Below are positions 48,484 through 60,265 of a DNA stretch of 64,000 nucleotides, piece after piece. This stretch comes from Typhlomys cinereus (lineage: Eukaryota > Chordata > Mammalia > Rodentia > Platacanthomyidae). Where the stretch lies: assembly GCA_023101885.1 (NCBI GenBank), contig JALPQD010000142.1, positions 1,756,356 to 1,820,355 of the forward strand. Direction: 5' to 3'. The notes under the pieces are model-generated. The model did no database searches and was not told the origin of the DNA. It worked only from the letters and a program-made list of their open reading frames with translations. Positions within the stretch are counted from its first letter, which is position 1; each line of letters begins with the position of its first letter. The position numbers and the translations under genes were made by a program.

Positions 48484-48485
<2 letters not shown>
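46536..48485. other. Flank without recognised gene
   Basis: Unique-looking sequence with a short C run and CA tract at 47450-47473. No gene seen. Confidence 0.6.
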
Positions 48486-48533
<48 letters not shown>

Positions 48534-48752
48534 ATCAGAGGGCCCTATGTCCTGAAGAAGCCTATGGGTGATAATCACCCTGGATTACTCTATTGTTCTA
48601 CTCTTCCTTGTTTTGCTCTGGAGTTTCCCAGGCTAAGAAACACAGGTTGCTGCCATTTCCTCCTGGCACTTTTATGTGGGACCCAGGATTCAAACTTAAA
48701 ATCTTCAGCTTGCTAGGTGGAAGGTTAATCCCTGAGTCATATTTCTGGCCCC
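48486..48752 (-). mobile_element. tRNA-headed SINE with (TC)n end
   Basis: Pure TC tract 48486-48529, then 'CATATCAGAGGGCCCTATG', 'GCTCTGGAGTTTCCCAGGCT' and 'CCTGAGTCATATTTCTGGCCCC'. It aligns by order with the copy at 52.56-52.82 kb. Confidence 0.8.
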
Positions 48753-50470
48753 TATAGGCTCTTCTTTAAAAATCTGATGTTATTTTAGGCTGCCTTGCTC
48801 TGTCCTTCCAGTCTTGTACATTTGATCCTGGAGTTCTTCCTGTCTTCTCTACTCTATCCATATCCCTTGTGGCTAAAGCATCAATCCTTCATGCTCTTCT
48901 TCTTAACAACAGCTTAAAATAGATTGCTTCAGATCAGTCAAAATCAGCTGTGTGTGCTGTCCTCACAATCCTTCTCAGTCTTCAAAGGTACAATTTGATT
49001 TCATATCCTCCAAAGTTTATGAAGTGTCCCCATAAAAATTAACATTCCCCCATCACTTTTTTCCTTTTTCAAACTTCTATTTTATTTGAAAAAAATTGTC
49101 TTTTGTTCCTTGAAACATCAAATTTATCATACATTTACTACATATATTTAATTTCTCAGAAACATTTTGCTATACCTAAGTTAATTTCTCTAGCAAAGAT
49201 GAGCAATTCTGGACTGGTTCATCTTTGTGACTAAATAATGCATCCCTCATATTTATTTATTTTATATTTTATTATCTTTTTATACTTCTACTCACCCAGA
49301 ATAGATAAAATAACTTTGATACGTATTCCACATGTATCTTTAAAATAAAAAAATAGTAAAACAATGTCATATGTATTCATTGGGGAGATACTGAGCAATT
49401 GCCCAAATTTAAAAAAAGTTGCAATGTATTACTGCACTAACTTTACACTTGGACATAAAAGACACACACACAATCACTTAGGAATCTTTTCACAATACAT
49501 AGGATGTTACCTCTCAGTGCCCGTGAATATACTTGCCACCTAAAGCACTGAGCAGTCTTAAGGTACAAGAGCTCTGGTCCTGTCAGAAGTGTGGCTACTT
49601 AGCTCCTGGTCTAGACTTCAGTGATAACCCAGTGATAACACTGTACTGATGGCAGGAAAACACCACAAGGATAAACACCGAGAGACAGTTTATTGAAACT
49701 TAGTGTCAGCTGCTCTTTGGCCAGCAACACGTTTTCAATGTCAGCTATCCATTTTATTTGACAAAGATACAGACTCTCTTTTTTGCCCAGGATTTCAGGT
49801 TAGAATCTAGGGAACCCTGACAAGGAACATATACACACTTCAAACTGAACTAGACCTTCACAGAAATATTTAGATGAAATAAGGAAATTGAATCTGAATT
49901 GGGCCAGTTCCATCCATGGACTTCCTCAAGCTAAGCCAGTGGTGGTTAACTTGCAAAAGTTCTCAAGGGTCAACACTGAAGAGAATTGAGTTGCAAAAAA
50001 TGGGGTCAATATTGAAATGATATTAAAATTCAGATTTTTCAGGACAAAGCGAACTGTATATTTTGAAACTTCTCTGAAGGACATTAGTTGTTTTCAAACC
50101 GTGTTTAAAGTACTTCTACATTATACAGTCTTAAGACTCTAAGTTTCATTCTATGCTTATTACCCAAATGGACTATTTAATTTCTGTAACTGAACTCTTA
50201 AAGGAAAACTTACATGGAGTTGTTTGTTGCTAAATGTAAAACAAACAACAAAATGCACAAAACAAAAACAATATGTATAATGTGTTATAATTTGTATGCA
50301 AAAATAAAATATATACATGCACGTCCATCCAGTCATATATGCCCATTTTTCAAAGAGAAACAGAGAATGTAAACAGTAATTAAAAAAATTAATTTTGCAG
50401 GATACAGAGACTAAGGAAGAAGGGATGGGAATGGGCTGAGATTACACAAGACTTTGATTTTTGTACAATT
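48753..50470. other. Flank without recognised gene
   Basis: AT-rich unique-looking sequence, no gene seen. Confidence 0.6.
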
Positions 50471-50684
50471 AAAAGTTATATAGTGTTGAGAGTCAGGCAT
50501 GCACAATAAAGGACTCTCTGGGAATTGGGGGGGGGAGGCTTGGGGGATGGGAAAGGAGGGATGAGGGGAGGGAGAGCAGGGGATTTGGGGGGGAAGAGGA
50601 GGGAGGGAGGGAACTGGTGTACCTATTAAGTTTGTATGAGCGGAAATAATAATAAAACATGTATAAAAAGTTATATAGTGTTGA
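50471..50684 (+). mobile_element. 5'-truncated L1 insertion with perfect 19-bp target duplication
   Basis: The element at 50490-50665 is flanked by AAAAGTTATATAGTGTTGA at 50471-50489 and 50666-50684, identical. The 5' copy is preceded by TT, giving TT/AAAA, the classic L1 endonuclease nick site. The insert is only the terminal G-rich purine tract, the ending GGTGTACCTATTAAGTTTGT and an AATAATAATAAAA tail. It defines the true 3' terminus of the same L1 family found at 25.2 and 38.4 kb. Confidence 0.93.
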
Positions 50685-51289
50685 AAGATGAAAAAATGAG
50701 CCTTAAATTAAATGAAATAAAAAACAAACCTAAGTGTGTATCATATTTATCAGAAAATCATGCAGAAAAAAATCAATCAGAATATCACTTAAGCATACTT
50801 TCTGCAATAAAATATTTTGAAGACAGCAATAGTTGCAAAATAAAAAAACTCTTGAAATTTACTTCATGGTTTGTTTTATTGTGGTCTTGGTCTTGATATA
50901 ATTCAGAAATTATTTTGGAAGTACTGAGAAATGGAATAAATACACTGGTGTTTTGGGAACTCCAGATCTGGCTTAAGCAAGAGGGTCACCAAGGGTCACC
51001 ATGAGATGAAGAAGATGAGGAGTAGCCACTGGAGGGAATGTCCACGGAGAAAATGCAGATAAATGTCCACATGGCACCTGTGTCTTCTTTTCTAAGCCCC
51101 GATGCCCATGAAAGAAGTCAGAACGCCTTGCAGAAGCACATTGAACTGGAAAAGCACAAAATGCATCCAGAATATTTAGCTGTGTCAAGAATTAGAAAGA
51201 TAATCAAATACTGATGTGAACTGAAAGATACAGTAAGAATTTTCTTTTCATTGGTGGGAGGAAGGTACCTCTCTCAGCTGCCTGTCTTA
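50685..51289. other. Flank without recognised gene
   Basis: AT-rich, then moderately GC sequence with no recognised feature. Confidence 0.55.
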
Positions 51290-51479
51290 GCAGCCAGGAA
51301 ACTGAGCAGAGAAATGGAACAGGATAATGCATAGACTCTGAATAAGAGAGAAGTAAAAATCTGTTTTTCCTGGATATATGCTGCTAGCTCTCCAATGGAT
51401 CAGACTTACTGCTTTGTGTGTAAAACAAAATAGAGAGATCAGCAACCAAAACACTGCAAACCTACAAATGCCAAAGCTC

Positions 51480-51885
51480 AACGTACACCAAACAAACCGG
51501 CCTAAACAAACCAGAGCACATACCACTTCTTGTTAAAGCTGATGCCTAGACAAGCTGCACCAAACATGCCATCACTTCTTGCTAAAGTCAATGCCAAAGA
51601 CAAAAGTGTTTAAAGCAATTAAACAGAAACACACACTGTTAATGGAGACACAAATGGAACAATGGCAGCAAGCTTCTAGTCAGAAAAATCTCAAGCCAAA
51701 AGACAAGCTAGTGACACTCTCACAGGGAGGAAGAAAAAAGAATCTACTTAAAACCTTCCCTTCTATAAATATGCATCCAAGCAACACATAAACAATCACC
51801 ACTTACAACTCAGGAGAATTCACTACCCAAGGACCTGCACTAGGAAAATGAAAGTTCAATAAAACTCTTCAGTTAGAAGGCAAAT
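51480..51885 (+). mobile_element. Possible LTR remnant
   Basis: A CTATAAAT box at 51763-51770 lies about 90 bp before AATAAA at 51858-51863. Upstream, two imperfect tandem units share CACTTCTTG(T/C)TAAAG near 51523 and 51573. Such enhancer-like repeats and the TATA to poly(A) spacing suit an LTR. No duplication of the flanks or retroviral frame is seen. Confidence 0.3.
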
Positions 51886-52558
51886 TACCAAACATATATT
51901 TGGATCTACATGAAGGCAGCATATTGAAATTGGAAACTCTGTGGTCAAGTTAGGGAATGTTTTTCTTTTCACGTTGTAGCTATTATAAAAGTAATTGACT
52001 AGTTAGAGGAAAATGATCATTGCGTTACAGGTAAAATAACTGGTAAAAAAAAAAAAAACTATCTCATGTGTAAGCACGGCACAAAGGCTGGGCCTGGAGA
52101 GGACCTGGAGCAAATGATTGCTCTGTCTGTCAGCTATTTGTGAAGCCTTATACTGTTATTTTAAAGAAGAATGGATAAGTGAGATATTCTTGTAAAGTCA
52201 AACACTAATGATGAAACAAAATAGCTGAAATTGCATCAGGATCCCTTTCAATGAAGCTACTTTTGAACACAATTTTGTTGAATGTTGTTAATTTAAACAC
52301 TGATAAGAGCCACAATGGCATTACCATGTTGTTTAAATAGATAAATATGTTGTGCTCCATGACATTTCAGATTTTCCTACCATGAATATTATCTATTATT
52401 CTAAAAAGGACAATATCCCTTTGGAATCTGCAAAAAGCCAACATCAACAGTTTTCAAACTTGGTGTCTCCAGCAAAGGAACAACCTGAGATACAGTGAGT
52501 GTGTGTCAATTCTGCATCATTCTTGCGACCACCCTTTCAAATTTTTTATTTAAAAAAT
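51886..52558. other. Flank without recognised gene
   Basis: AT-rich sequence, no feature recognised. Confidence 0.6.
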
Positions 52559-52823
52559 TTTAAAGTTTATTTTATTATTTTTGCATGTGTGTCTATGTGT
52601 GTCTGTGTGTATCAGAGGGCACTGTTTTTGCTTATGGAGGCCCAAAGATGACTTCAGAAATCATCCTAGATTGTTTCTACCTTCTCTTTGCTTTGCTCTG
52701 GAGTTCCCCAGGCTCCACCTTCCAGGACCAGAAGTACAGGCAGCTGTCATTTCTGTCTGGGATCTGAACTCTGGACCCTTTGCTTGTAAGGCAGTCTTAA
52801 TCCCTGAACCATCTCTCTGGCCT
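52559..52823 (-). mobile_element. tRNA-headed rodent SINE
   Basis: Begins on the + side with an A/T-rich tail (AAAGTTTATTTTATTATTT) and a TG tract. It shares 'GCTCTGGAGTTCCCCAGGCT' and 'CTGGGATCTGAACTCTGGAC' with its relatives and ends CCATCTCTCTGGCCTC. Confidence 0.82.
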
Positions 52824-52893
52824 CATGACCAACTTTTTAAAATTGAATCTAATCATAAGGAAATGTATAAACACAGAATGTAATAGTCCAGGG

Positions 52894-52895
<2 letters not shown>

Positions 52896-52951
<56 letters not shown>

Positions 52952-53022
52952 CGGTGATGGAGATGAACCCAGGGCCTTGTGCATACATAGGCAAACACTC
53001 AACCACTAAGACACATCCTCAG
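52896..53022 (-). mobile_element. (TC)n tract with SINE head fragment
   Basis: TC tract 52896-52949, then 'GATGGAGATGAACCCAGGGCC' and 'CACTAAGACACATCCTCAGTCC', which resembles a second, distinct tRNA-type SINE head in reverse. Confidence 0.6.
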
Positions 53023-53559
53023 TCCAAGTTGCTTTATATCAACAAGATCCCCAATTGCAATGGTGTACCGTGGTTGGAAAGCAAGTTCTTCAATAGTTAA
53101 TGGTCACCAATAGAAGCATAGACTAATCTTTGACATTGGGTACTCATCTCTTTGTTGGTATTCAGAAGTTATCAAGAAACTCCCCATTTAACTTGGTAAA
53201 TATTAGGGGAGCAGTTTGACCACTCATATCCAGAAGTGCCATTTCCACAATTCATGTATTTCTCAAACAGCAGGTGGTCCAGATTTCAAAGACTTTATTT
53301 TGGACCACTTAAGTGACAGGTGATGTATTTTTGGCAAAGGAGAAATCACAGGTGAAGAGAGGCACTGTGGAGAACTAAAGATGGATCTAGAATGTGAGGT
53401 CGTGCTCCTTCTCTCCAGAGTTCCCATCTCGGACGTCTAGTTTTCAGAGAACAGGAAGAAAGGAAGTTAAAGCAGCAGAGAAAGCAAACGCTTTACAGGA
53501 ACAAAATGTGTCTGTAACCCTGAGCTCCATATTTAGCTCAGCTACCATCCATCATTTGC
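53023..53559. other. Flank without recognised gene
   Basis: Unique-looking sequence, no feature recognised. Confidence 0.6.
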
Positions 53560-54420
53560 AGAGGGAAGCATGAAAAGCGACAGGCTTGTGTTGAAAGGAG
53601 GGAAGTGTGAGTGGCGTTCTGGGGTAGCAAGGGTTGGAAGTGGGGGCAGCGCCGAGCTATATATTCTACATGAACTCGGGTGCACTGCTGCCAGCTTCAA
53701 AACTGGATTGGAGAACAAGAGCTAAATTTTTAACATAAGCCGAAGCCTTTTGAAGTGTGAGTGAATGAATGAGATGTGTGAACATGCACAGACCTAGTCC
53801 TTCTGTTCATCCCAGGAAGCTCCCTGCCTGCAGATCCTCAGATTCCCGCAAAACAAGAGACCTTCCCTTCTGAATGAGGACGCACTGCGGGGTTCCCCAT
53901 CTGAACGGCTTGAGGCACTCGGAAGATGTCAGCCTCTTCTCTGGCCAGTTTCAGATCTTCAGTGATGGGGCTTCCTGAGGTCTGTGATGGAGCAGCCTGG
54001 GCTGTCAGGGATGTCTTCAGACATCCCCCAGCTCGTTGGCTCCGTGGATGTATCTGTGAAACACATTTGGCTCATTGTCAGCCGTCGATGGTTGCTGTAG
54101 TTCTCAGCATTGCTGCAGGAGCTTGGAAGCTGGCTTGTGCTGGCACCCTGCAAGCTTTGCCTGTGGGGGATTCGTCTGGATGAAATCTCCCCTTGGAAAT
54201 TCATTTCCTAGGGGATCCAAATTGGAAGCCAAGTTGTTAGATGCAGAATCATCTCCCTTCTCCAAGATCAGGGACTTCTGAGGAATTCTGGTGAGATTCG
54301 AGAGCGCAGAGCACAACAGAGAACAAAGGCTCTATGTGTTTAGGATGCAGGACATTCAAGTCTCGCATGCGCAATGACTGATGCAACTGCCAATCGCCAT
54401 ATTTTTTCCTGTAATACAGC
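53560..54420. other. Unique CpG-bearing segment, possible degraded pseudogene or regulatory element
   Basis: This block is richer in CpG and GC than its surroundings and free of known repeats. On the - strand (about 54290 down to 53820) three successive frames stay open for about 55, 45 and 40 codons and would need two frame changes to join, as in a decayed processed pseudogene. I do not recognise the protein. Alternative: a regulatory element, given a TATATATTC box near 53661, GCATGCGC near 54366 and CCAAT next to GCCATATTTT near 54391. Neither reading is proven. Confidence 0.3.
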
Positions 54421-54763
54421 ACAGTTTTTCATATTCATATATATATATGTATGAGTCCTTCATTCACTTCCTAAAGCACTGAACACAGTACCTAACTTTT
54501 GATTCTTTCCTTGTTGCCCTGTGACCCTTTTGAAGTATTTCTCCTGTCCTCCAGTTGTTTTTCTGTTACACATTCTAGTGACAAAAAGGCCATATCTACC
54601 CACTCACTGTCTTTAGTGGTCATATTGCTTTACACATATAGAAATGAACATTTATTCTTTGTTTCAGGGAGCAGAGACGAAGTGAGGTCCAGATTTTATA
54701 ACTGCTGACTATTGGAATTATTATCCTCTTGTTGCCTAACCTGATTAAGAGGAGCCTCTTTAT

Positions 54764-54767
54764 ATAT

Positions 54768-54813
<46 letters not shown>

Positions 54814-55345
54814 GTCAACACATGAACACAGATGCATGCACACATGTATGCATACATACACATGCATATGCTCACACATCCATGAGCAGAATGCACATTC
54901 ATTTCATACATATATGCATACACATATGAACATATTATCTATGTACAGAAATGTACAAGCATTTACACATAAAAACATGCACATAGGCACACACATATAA
55001 ATAAATGCATATACACACATTTACACTTGAAAAAACATGTGCATAGGCATGCACATATATATACATAGATACACATAGCATATACATGTACATGCATGCA
55101 CACACATGAATATGTGCATATGTATGCATACACGCACATATATGTACATATACCACATGAACAGATTAAACATATGTGTGCACAACGAACACATGCATGC
55201 ACATGTCTGCACATGTGTACACATATACATACATGTACACATATATACAATAGACATGTCCATAGACATGTACAGGGGCACATGTGCATGAACACAAATA
55301 CATGTACATGTGCATACATATACATGCATACACCCTTGCACACAC
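54764..55345. repeat. Long alternating purine-pyrimidine tract (CA, CATA, CATG units)
   Basis: Starts with a pure CA tract (about 54770-54810), then more than 500 bp of irregular ACACATG, CATATA and CATGCA units. Nearly every base alternates purine and pyrimidine. Frames on both strands are long but consist of Cys, Met, His, Tyr and Val repeats and are not proteins. Confidence 0.95.
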
Positions 55346-55429
55346 CCAAAAGCATGCCACAGTATTCTGCTTTCAACAGTTCCTGCTAAGGAATACAGTA
55401 TTATGATTTGCATGTAAATTGTCCCTTAC

Positions 55430-55760
55430 AAGCTCCTGTGGTACAACATTTCATCCCCATCTGGTGGCACTGTTTTGCGAGGCTGTGGAAATTTTAGGAA
55501 ATGGTCCCTGGTTGGAAGAAGTGGTATCTAACTGGAAGAGGTGGGGGACTTGAGGTTTATAACCTGACCCAGCATCCTGCCCTGTCTCTGCTCCCTAATC
55601 CATCTACAGGAGAGCAAGCTCTCATGGCCACAGCCATGAGCAGCTCATGCACTCCGCCTAATGATGGACTGTCTCCCTGCAAACCATGAGATGAAATGAA
55701 TGTTTCTGGAGTGACTTTTGTTAGGCCTTAGGGCACCACATGAGGAAAGTAACTAATGCA
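55430..55760. repeat. Old rodent dispersed repeat, unclassified
   Basis: Contains GAAGAGGTGGGGGACTTGAG, CTGACCCAGCATCCTGCCCT, AATGATGGACTGTCTCCCTG and a closing GGAAAGTAACTAATGCAG. The order resembles old rodent L1- or LTR-derived repeats and the piece at 32.6 kb. Confidence 0.5.
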
Positions 55761-56269
55761 GCAGATGTTCTAAAGGCAGCAAGAGTCACAGAAGTTAATC
55801 ATTTCCAGCTAATGTCCCTCCTTTAGAGTGTTTGTCTCCCTTCCTGGGCCAGAATCGTAGGCTATTGCGGGGACTTCTCAAGAGTGGCATGCAAAAGGTG
55901 TGAGAGCTAGGCGAGTCATCACACTTGGAACCAACTCAGGTGTCTACAAAAAAAGTAACTCAGAAGCCATGGAGAAAGAAACATGTGTCATAATGAGAGG
56001 AAGGGTGATATAGAGACTGAAAACCACTGAATGAAACTCTTGACCATCTGTCTGTACTGGAAAGGTGTTGGGAGCTTCTTTTGTTCTCTGATGCCATTCT
56101 GAGTAGTCATCTGTTAGGAAAATGCAAGAATGAAAACGTAATTTAGTTGAGAAGGGAAACTAATCAGTAGTAGATCTCCTTTCTCGTCCCCAGTAAGGTT
56201 GTGAGAAGTAGCTAGAAGAATTCCATTAAGGACTCACGTACGAGTAAAGGTGTGTGTGGAGGGGTGGTG

Positions 56270-56450
56270 GTGCTGGAGAGACAGCTCACTGGGTCAGAGC
56301 ACTTGCTTTGCAAACATCAGGATGTGAGTTTGAATTCCAATCACCATGTTAAAATCTAGGCATGGCTATGCAAGCCTGTAAATCCAGCTTTGGGGACAAA
56401 GGAGACAGGGGGATTTCAAGAGCTAACTGGCTGTCTTGTATAGCCCAAAT
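56270..56450 (+). mobile_element. tRNA-headed SINE, old copy
   Basis: Head GTGCTGGAGAGACAGCTCAC, B-box-like GTGAGTTTGAATTCCAATCA, then a short body (TGCAAGCCTGTAAATCCAGC). Confidence 0.75.
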
Positions 56451-56459
56451 CGTGTGTAC

Positions 56460-56772
56460 TTGTATGCAGGTGTACATGTGTGCACAGGTGTTTATGTATT
56501 ATATGTGGAGGCCAGAGGTCAAGATCAGGTGTTATTTCCTAGTTGCCATTCACTTCATTTCCATGAAATAGTCTCATCATTGGTCTGGAGTTCATGATTT
56601 GGCTAAGTTGGCTGGTCACTGAGCTCCAAGGAGGTACTTATGTCTACCTCCTGAGTACTTGGATCACAGTGGGGCCATCACACACAATTTTTTCCTTACA
56701 TCAGATCTGGGGTTCAAATCAGATTCTTGTGCTTGAATGGCAAGCCTTTTACTGAGTCATATTCCCAGCCAT
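56460..56772 (-). mobile_element. tRNA-headed SINE, old copy
   Basis: TG-rich left end, 'GTGGAGGCCAGAGGTCAAGA', a body like the one at 7.1-7.5 kb, and a right end ACTGAGTCATATTCCCAGCC. It abuts the + copy, so the two form an inverted pair. Confidence 0.75.
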
Positions 56773-59149
56773 AGAGGGTTTTTCGATGAGATGCATTTCC
56801 ATTCTGCTGGATAAGCTTGGTTGCATCTCTATGCACACTCAACAGATATGAAATATACAAGAAGCTCTCAATTCTGCTAGGGAATGAGATGCATCTCTAC
56901 TGTGATGCTCCTAGTGGGAAGATTTCCAAGGTCTGTTTAGGATTCATGTTGCCTCCTCAAGCTGTGAAAATTGTAAGCTCTAGCTTATCAAATATATCTA
57001 GAGTTTCCTTTAGAATAAAATTTTGACCTTCCTCTTAGTCTTTGTCCTGTGATAGGATGGGACACATTTGCATTCCCACCTGCTATTTAAGCCCTAGGTT
57101 AGTAGCATCAAGGCCTGTGGTAAACATTAGCATCTGCAATGAACTACTTGGAGTGTTCCTTACCCATTCTCTCAAGAGGCGATGCATACCTGGAGAATCA
57201 AAGCAACCTCAGTTCTAGCCACCCCTCTAGACAAATTGCTGTGTGATTGTAGAAAGATCTTCTTTTCTTTATGTCTCTCCAGGAAATCTCACACAATACT
57301 CAATAAGTTCATGTTCAATGGAAGAACTCCAAATGCCACTCCCTTGAGTCCCATAGCGTCGAGACAGGCTGAGGACCCAAATCCCTTGTGCATCTTTCAT
57401 AATCAGAAGTGAAAAATAGTAGCTCATCATTTCCCTGGATCTCTGGGATATTTCTATAACTTTGGATCCTTATGGCAGCGATGGCTTCATAGCTATCAAC
57501 TGATATTCTTGTCTCAGTAAAGAAGTTACATATTTACTTTGTATCATGTGAATGCTCATTTCAGATTCAGAGGGAGTTTCCAAAATAAGGAAGCAGGGTG
57601 AGAAGTCCATTTCCTTCAAGCAGACGTACTTAATTTTTGAGGAGAAAAACTTAATGAATCTTAGAGATTTTTTTTTTACATTTCTGGTCCAACTAAAGAG
57701 GACTGTGATTTTTTTTTGACTCCTGTTCTGTTGCAGATAGGAGAAAATTTGACTTTTGGACTATACTCACTTTTAAAAAAATTTTTTTGGGAGAAAGGGA
57801 GATTTTAGAAGGCATGACTGGAGGCAGAAGCGAGAGGTCAGTTGAGGTTACCACAGCCACGAGGAAGACTCACAAGTTATATTCTTAAATAAAAAGACAC
57901 ATGGCTTCATGCTCTACAGGTGACCCATATCTTTCACCCGATGGTTTCAATCCATTGATCACTGGTATCATTCAAATAAAAGATCCTCCACCACAGTGCC
58001 CGGAGTCACAGCAATAACATTCGAACAATAAGATGGGCATCAAGCCAAGGACACCACCATCATGGAGGCTTGCATTATGCTGGGGTCTGAGCGACTGCCT
58101 TTTAGTTAAGACAAGGCCGGCCTGAAGCAAACATCTAGGTGGTCACATTGGAATATTATTTGAATTCACTGCTGAGATATTTCCATAATTCTGAATGTTT
58201 AGTTCAAAATCAATGCGGAGTTTGTCCACACAGCCAGTCCCTCGTGTGTGGCTTCTCCTTGTGGAATGCTGCTGTTGTTTAGAGGTGGGAGCATATCATT
58301 GTTGTTGTTATTATTAGTAGTATATTTAAGAAGATGCCAGAAACAGTGACAGGAATGACTCCTTCTCTCATGAACTATATAAATTAGAAAAGGAGACTGA
58401 ATATGTCTGACATGATCACCGAGGCAGTTCCAATCATGCAACCACAAGTGCTTCCTCTCATGTCTAGTACCTCATCTTACCTTCGCAGAGGTATCATCAA
58501 GATTTTTAGTGAAATGAAGTTAATGCTTTTCTTTTATTTACACTTTGAGCATTTTCTGTTAACATGGAGCTTGCTGTGGGTAACTAGGAATCTTGTGCTC
58601 CTTATGATAAAGACAGTGTTTGATCCATTTGTTATTTCTCTTTGGAGCATAAGGAAAAGTGATGCCTCACACAAACACAAACACGAGTTACCTTACAAAC
58701 ACCCGTAAGACGTCAAGTCTCTGACACAGACTTTGAGAGACTTGAGCATGTTCTGCAGATTCTAGCTCCAAAAGATGCAGTTCAAATGCTTTACCTGCCA
58801 GCTATAGGTGCATGCAACTGATCCCCCTCCTAACTCCAGGCTCTCTGGAGGGACTCATCTGGGGACTTGATCTAGAAAGATTTTTGTATAAATTAAGATT
58901 GAGAAAATAATTGTTTATAGAAAATAGCTGAGCACAGAACTGCCCAGTTTATGAAACAGTCTTAGTCATGTAAAATGTTTTAGAATACATATGTCAACTT
59001 TTGTTTCTTAGTATGCATATTTAATCACTTACATCAACCACCTTCTTGTTTTACTTCTATATTATTTGTAGCAGTTAGCCTGCATGGTTGCCGTTTAAGA
59101 GAATAATGGATTTGTTTTCTCTTATGATTGCCTGGTTACAGTTCTCAGT
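56773..59149. other. Flank without recognised gene
   Basis: About 2.4 kb of unique-looking sequence. Short T and A runs occur, and no gene or clear transposon is recognised. Confidence 0.55.
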
Positions 59150-59415
59150 CCGGCTTGACAGGAGAGCTCACACCAATACCAGGGCCAAGGGAACTGGCCA
59201 CACCATCTCTACATAGTAGCTGAGAGAGGGACAATCCTTGTTTGTCAGACTGCTATATCTGCCCAAGTGTACACAAGGGTGCCAACTTTCTCAACCAGCT
59301 CTCTGTATTTTATTACAGGGCCTAGTCCCACCTACCATGGGCTAGACCTTCCCCATCAGTTAGACAATCTCCTGCAGGTTTGCTCTGGGCTTAACCACTA
59401 ATTCTCTCTCTTTTT
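59150..59415 (-). repeat. Dispersed repeat, inverted copy of 40.0-40.09 kb
   Basis: Contains GGTTTGCTCTGGGCTTAACC, 'GACCTTCCCCATCAGTTAGAC' and GCTGAGAGAGGGACAATCCT. It matches the element at 39.97-40.09 kb in reverse and a piece at 44.74-44.83 kb. Confidence 0.65.
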
Positions 59416-59419
59416 TTTT

Positions 59420-59590
59420 TTTTGACAGTTAATTTTTTTTCCACTCACACAAAGTTGATAAGTAGCCCATTCCCCTTCCTCCCTCCTATCCTCCCTGAAC
59501 CCCCCTTCTTCCCCCCTTTCCTCTTCCTTTCCCCCCTCCCTCCCTTTCTCCCCGTGCCCCCTTCCCCCCCATTCCTGGAGCATCCATAAA
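59420..59590 (-). mobile_element. L1 3' end, reverse copy
   Basis: T run at the left, then a nearly pure pyrimidine tract (59470-59572) ending CCATTCCTGGAGCATC. Reversed, this is the G-rich purine tract preceded by GATGCTCCAGGAATGG, as at 25.0 and 38.3 kb. The usual terminal motif is altered. Confidence 0.65.
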
Positions 59591-60074
59591 TCGACCACCC
59601 ATTCTCTACAAATGTATCCAGTGCTGAAACCCTCACTGTCGAGTTGACACCTGTGCCTAACTAGGACATTATCTTTCTGCTGTATTCCTTCTTTCTTCTA
59701 ATCTTTTCAGAAGAATCAAAGATTGATACAATTTGTTGATAAACTTTTAGGTGCAATATTCTGTTTCTCACTTGATCTTTATGACTTATATCCTTGATCT
59801 ATAATATAATTTCTAACACAAATTAATATTTCATCATCTTTTCAATAATACAGAGACTTTATAACATTTTTAGCTCTAGTTAATGTCTTACCACCTTTTA
59901 GTTATTGTTCTGAATTTTGATTTTATGTATTTTTGTACTCTACAAGATGTAGTAGTATTGCTTTCATGCTTAATATTTATTTACATTTTGTTAAATATTT
60001 GTTTTTTCCTTTGTTCTTTAACCTTCTTCGGTTTTCTTATCTCAAAATGACACCATGTTCCATGTTTATGAACA
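59591..60074. other. Flank without recognised gene
   Basis: AT-rich sequence, no feature recognised. Confidence 0.6.
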
Positions 60075-60265
60075 ATGCTTTTTTAAAGAAGTTTTTATTT
60101 ATTTGTTTGAGAGAGATGTGAGTGTCCATGTCCCACTGTGCTTGTGTGAGGTCAGAGGACAGCTTTTCAGCAGTCATTTCTCTCCTGCCAGTATATACAG
60201 CCCAGGGATTGAACTTAGGTGGCTAGGTTTATGCACAGGCCCCTTTACCTGCTGAACCACCTCCA
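60075..60265 (-). mobile_element. SINE, old and shortened
   Basis: Left 'AAAGAAGTTTTTATTTATTT' tail, middle GTGTGAGGTCAGAGGACAGC, right 'TTTACCTGCTGAACCACCTCCAT', the reversed head. Confidence 0.65.

Noticed and set aside
54620..55413. Several frames up to 137 codons on both strands rich in Cys, Met, His and Tyr
   Set aside because: They translate the alternating CA/CATA/CATG tract. Composition is repetitive and mirrored on both strands.
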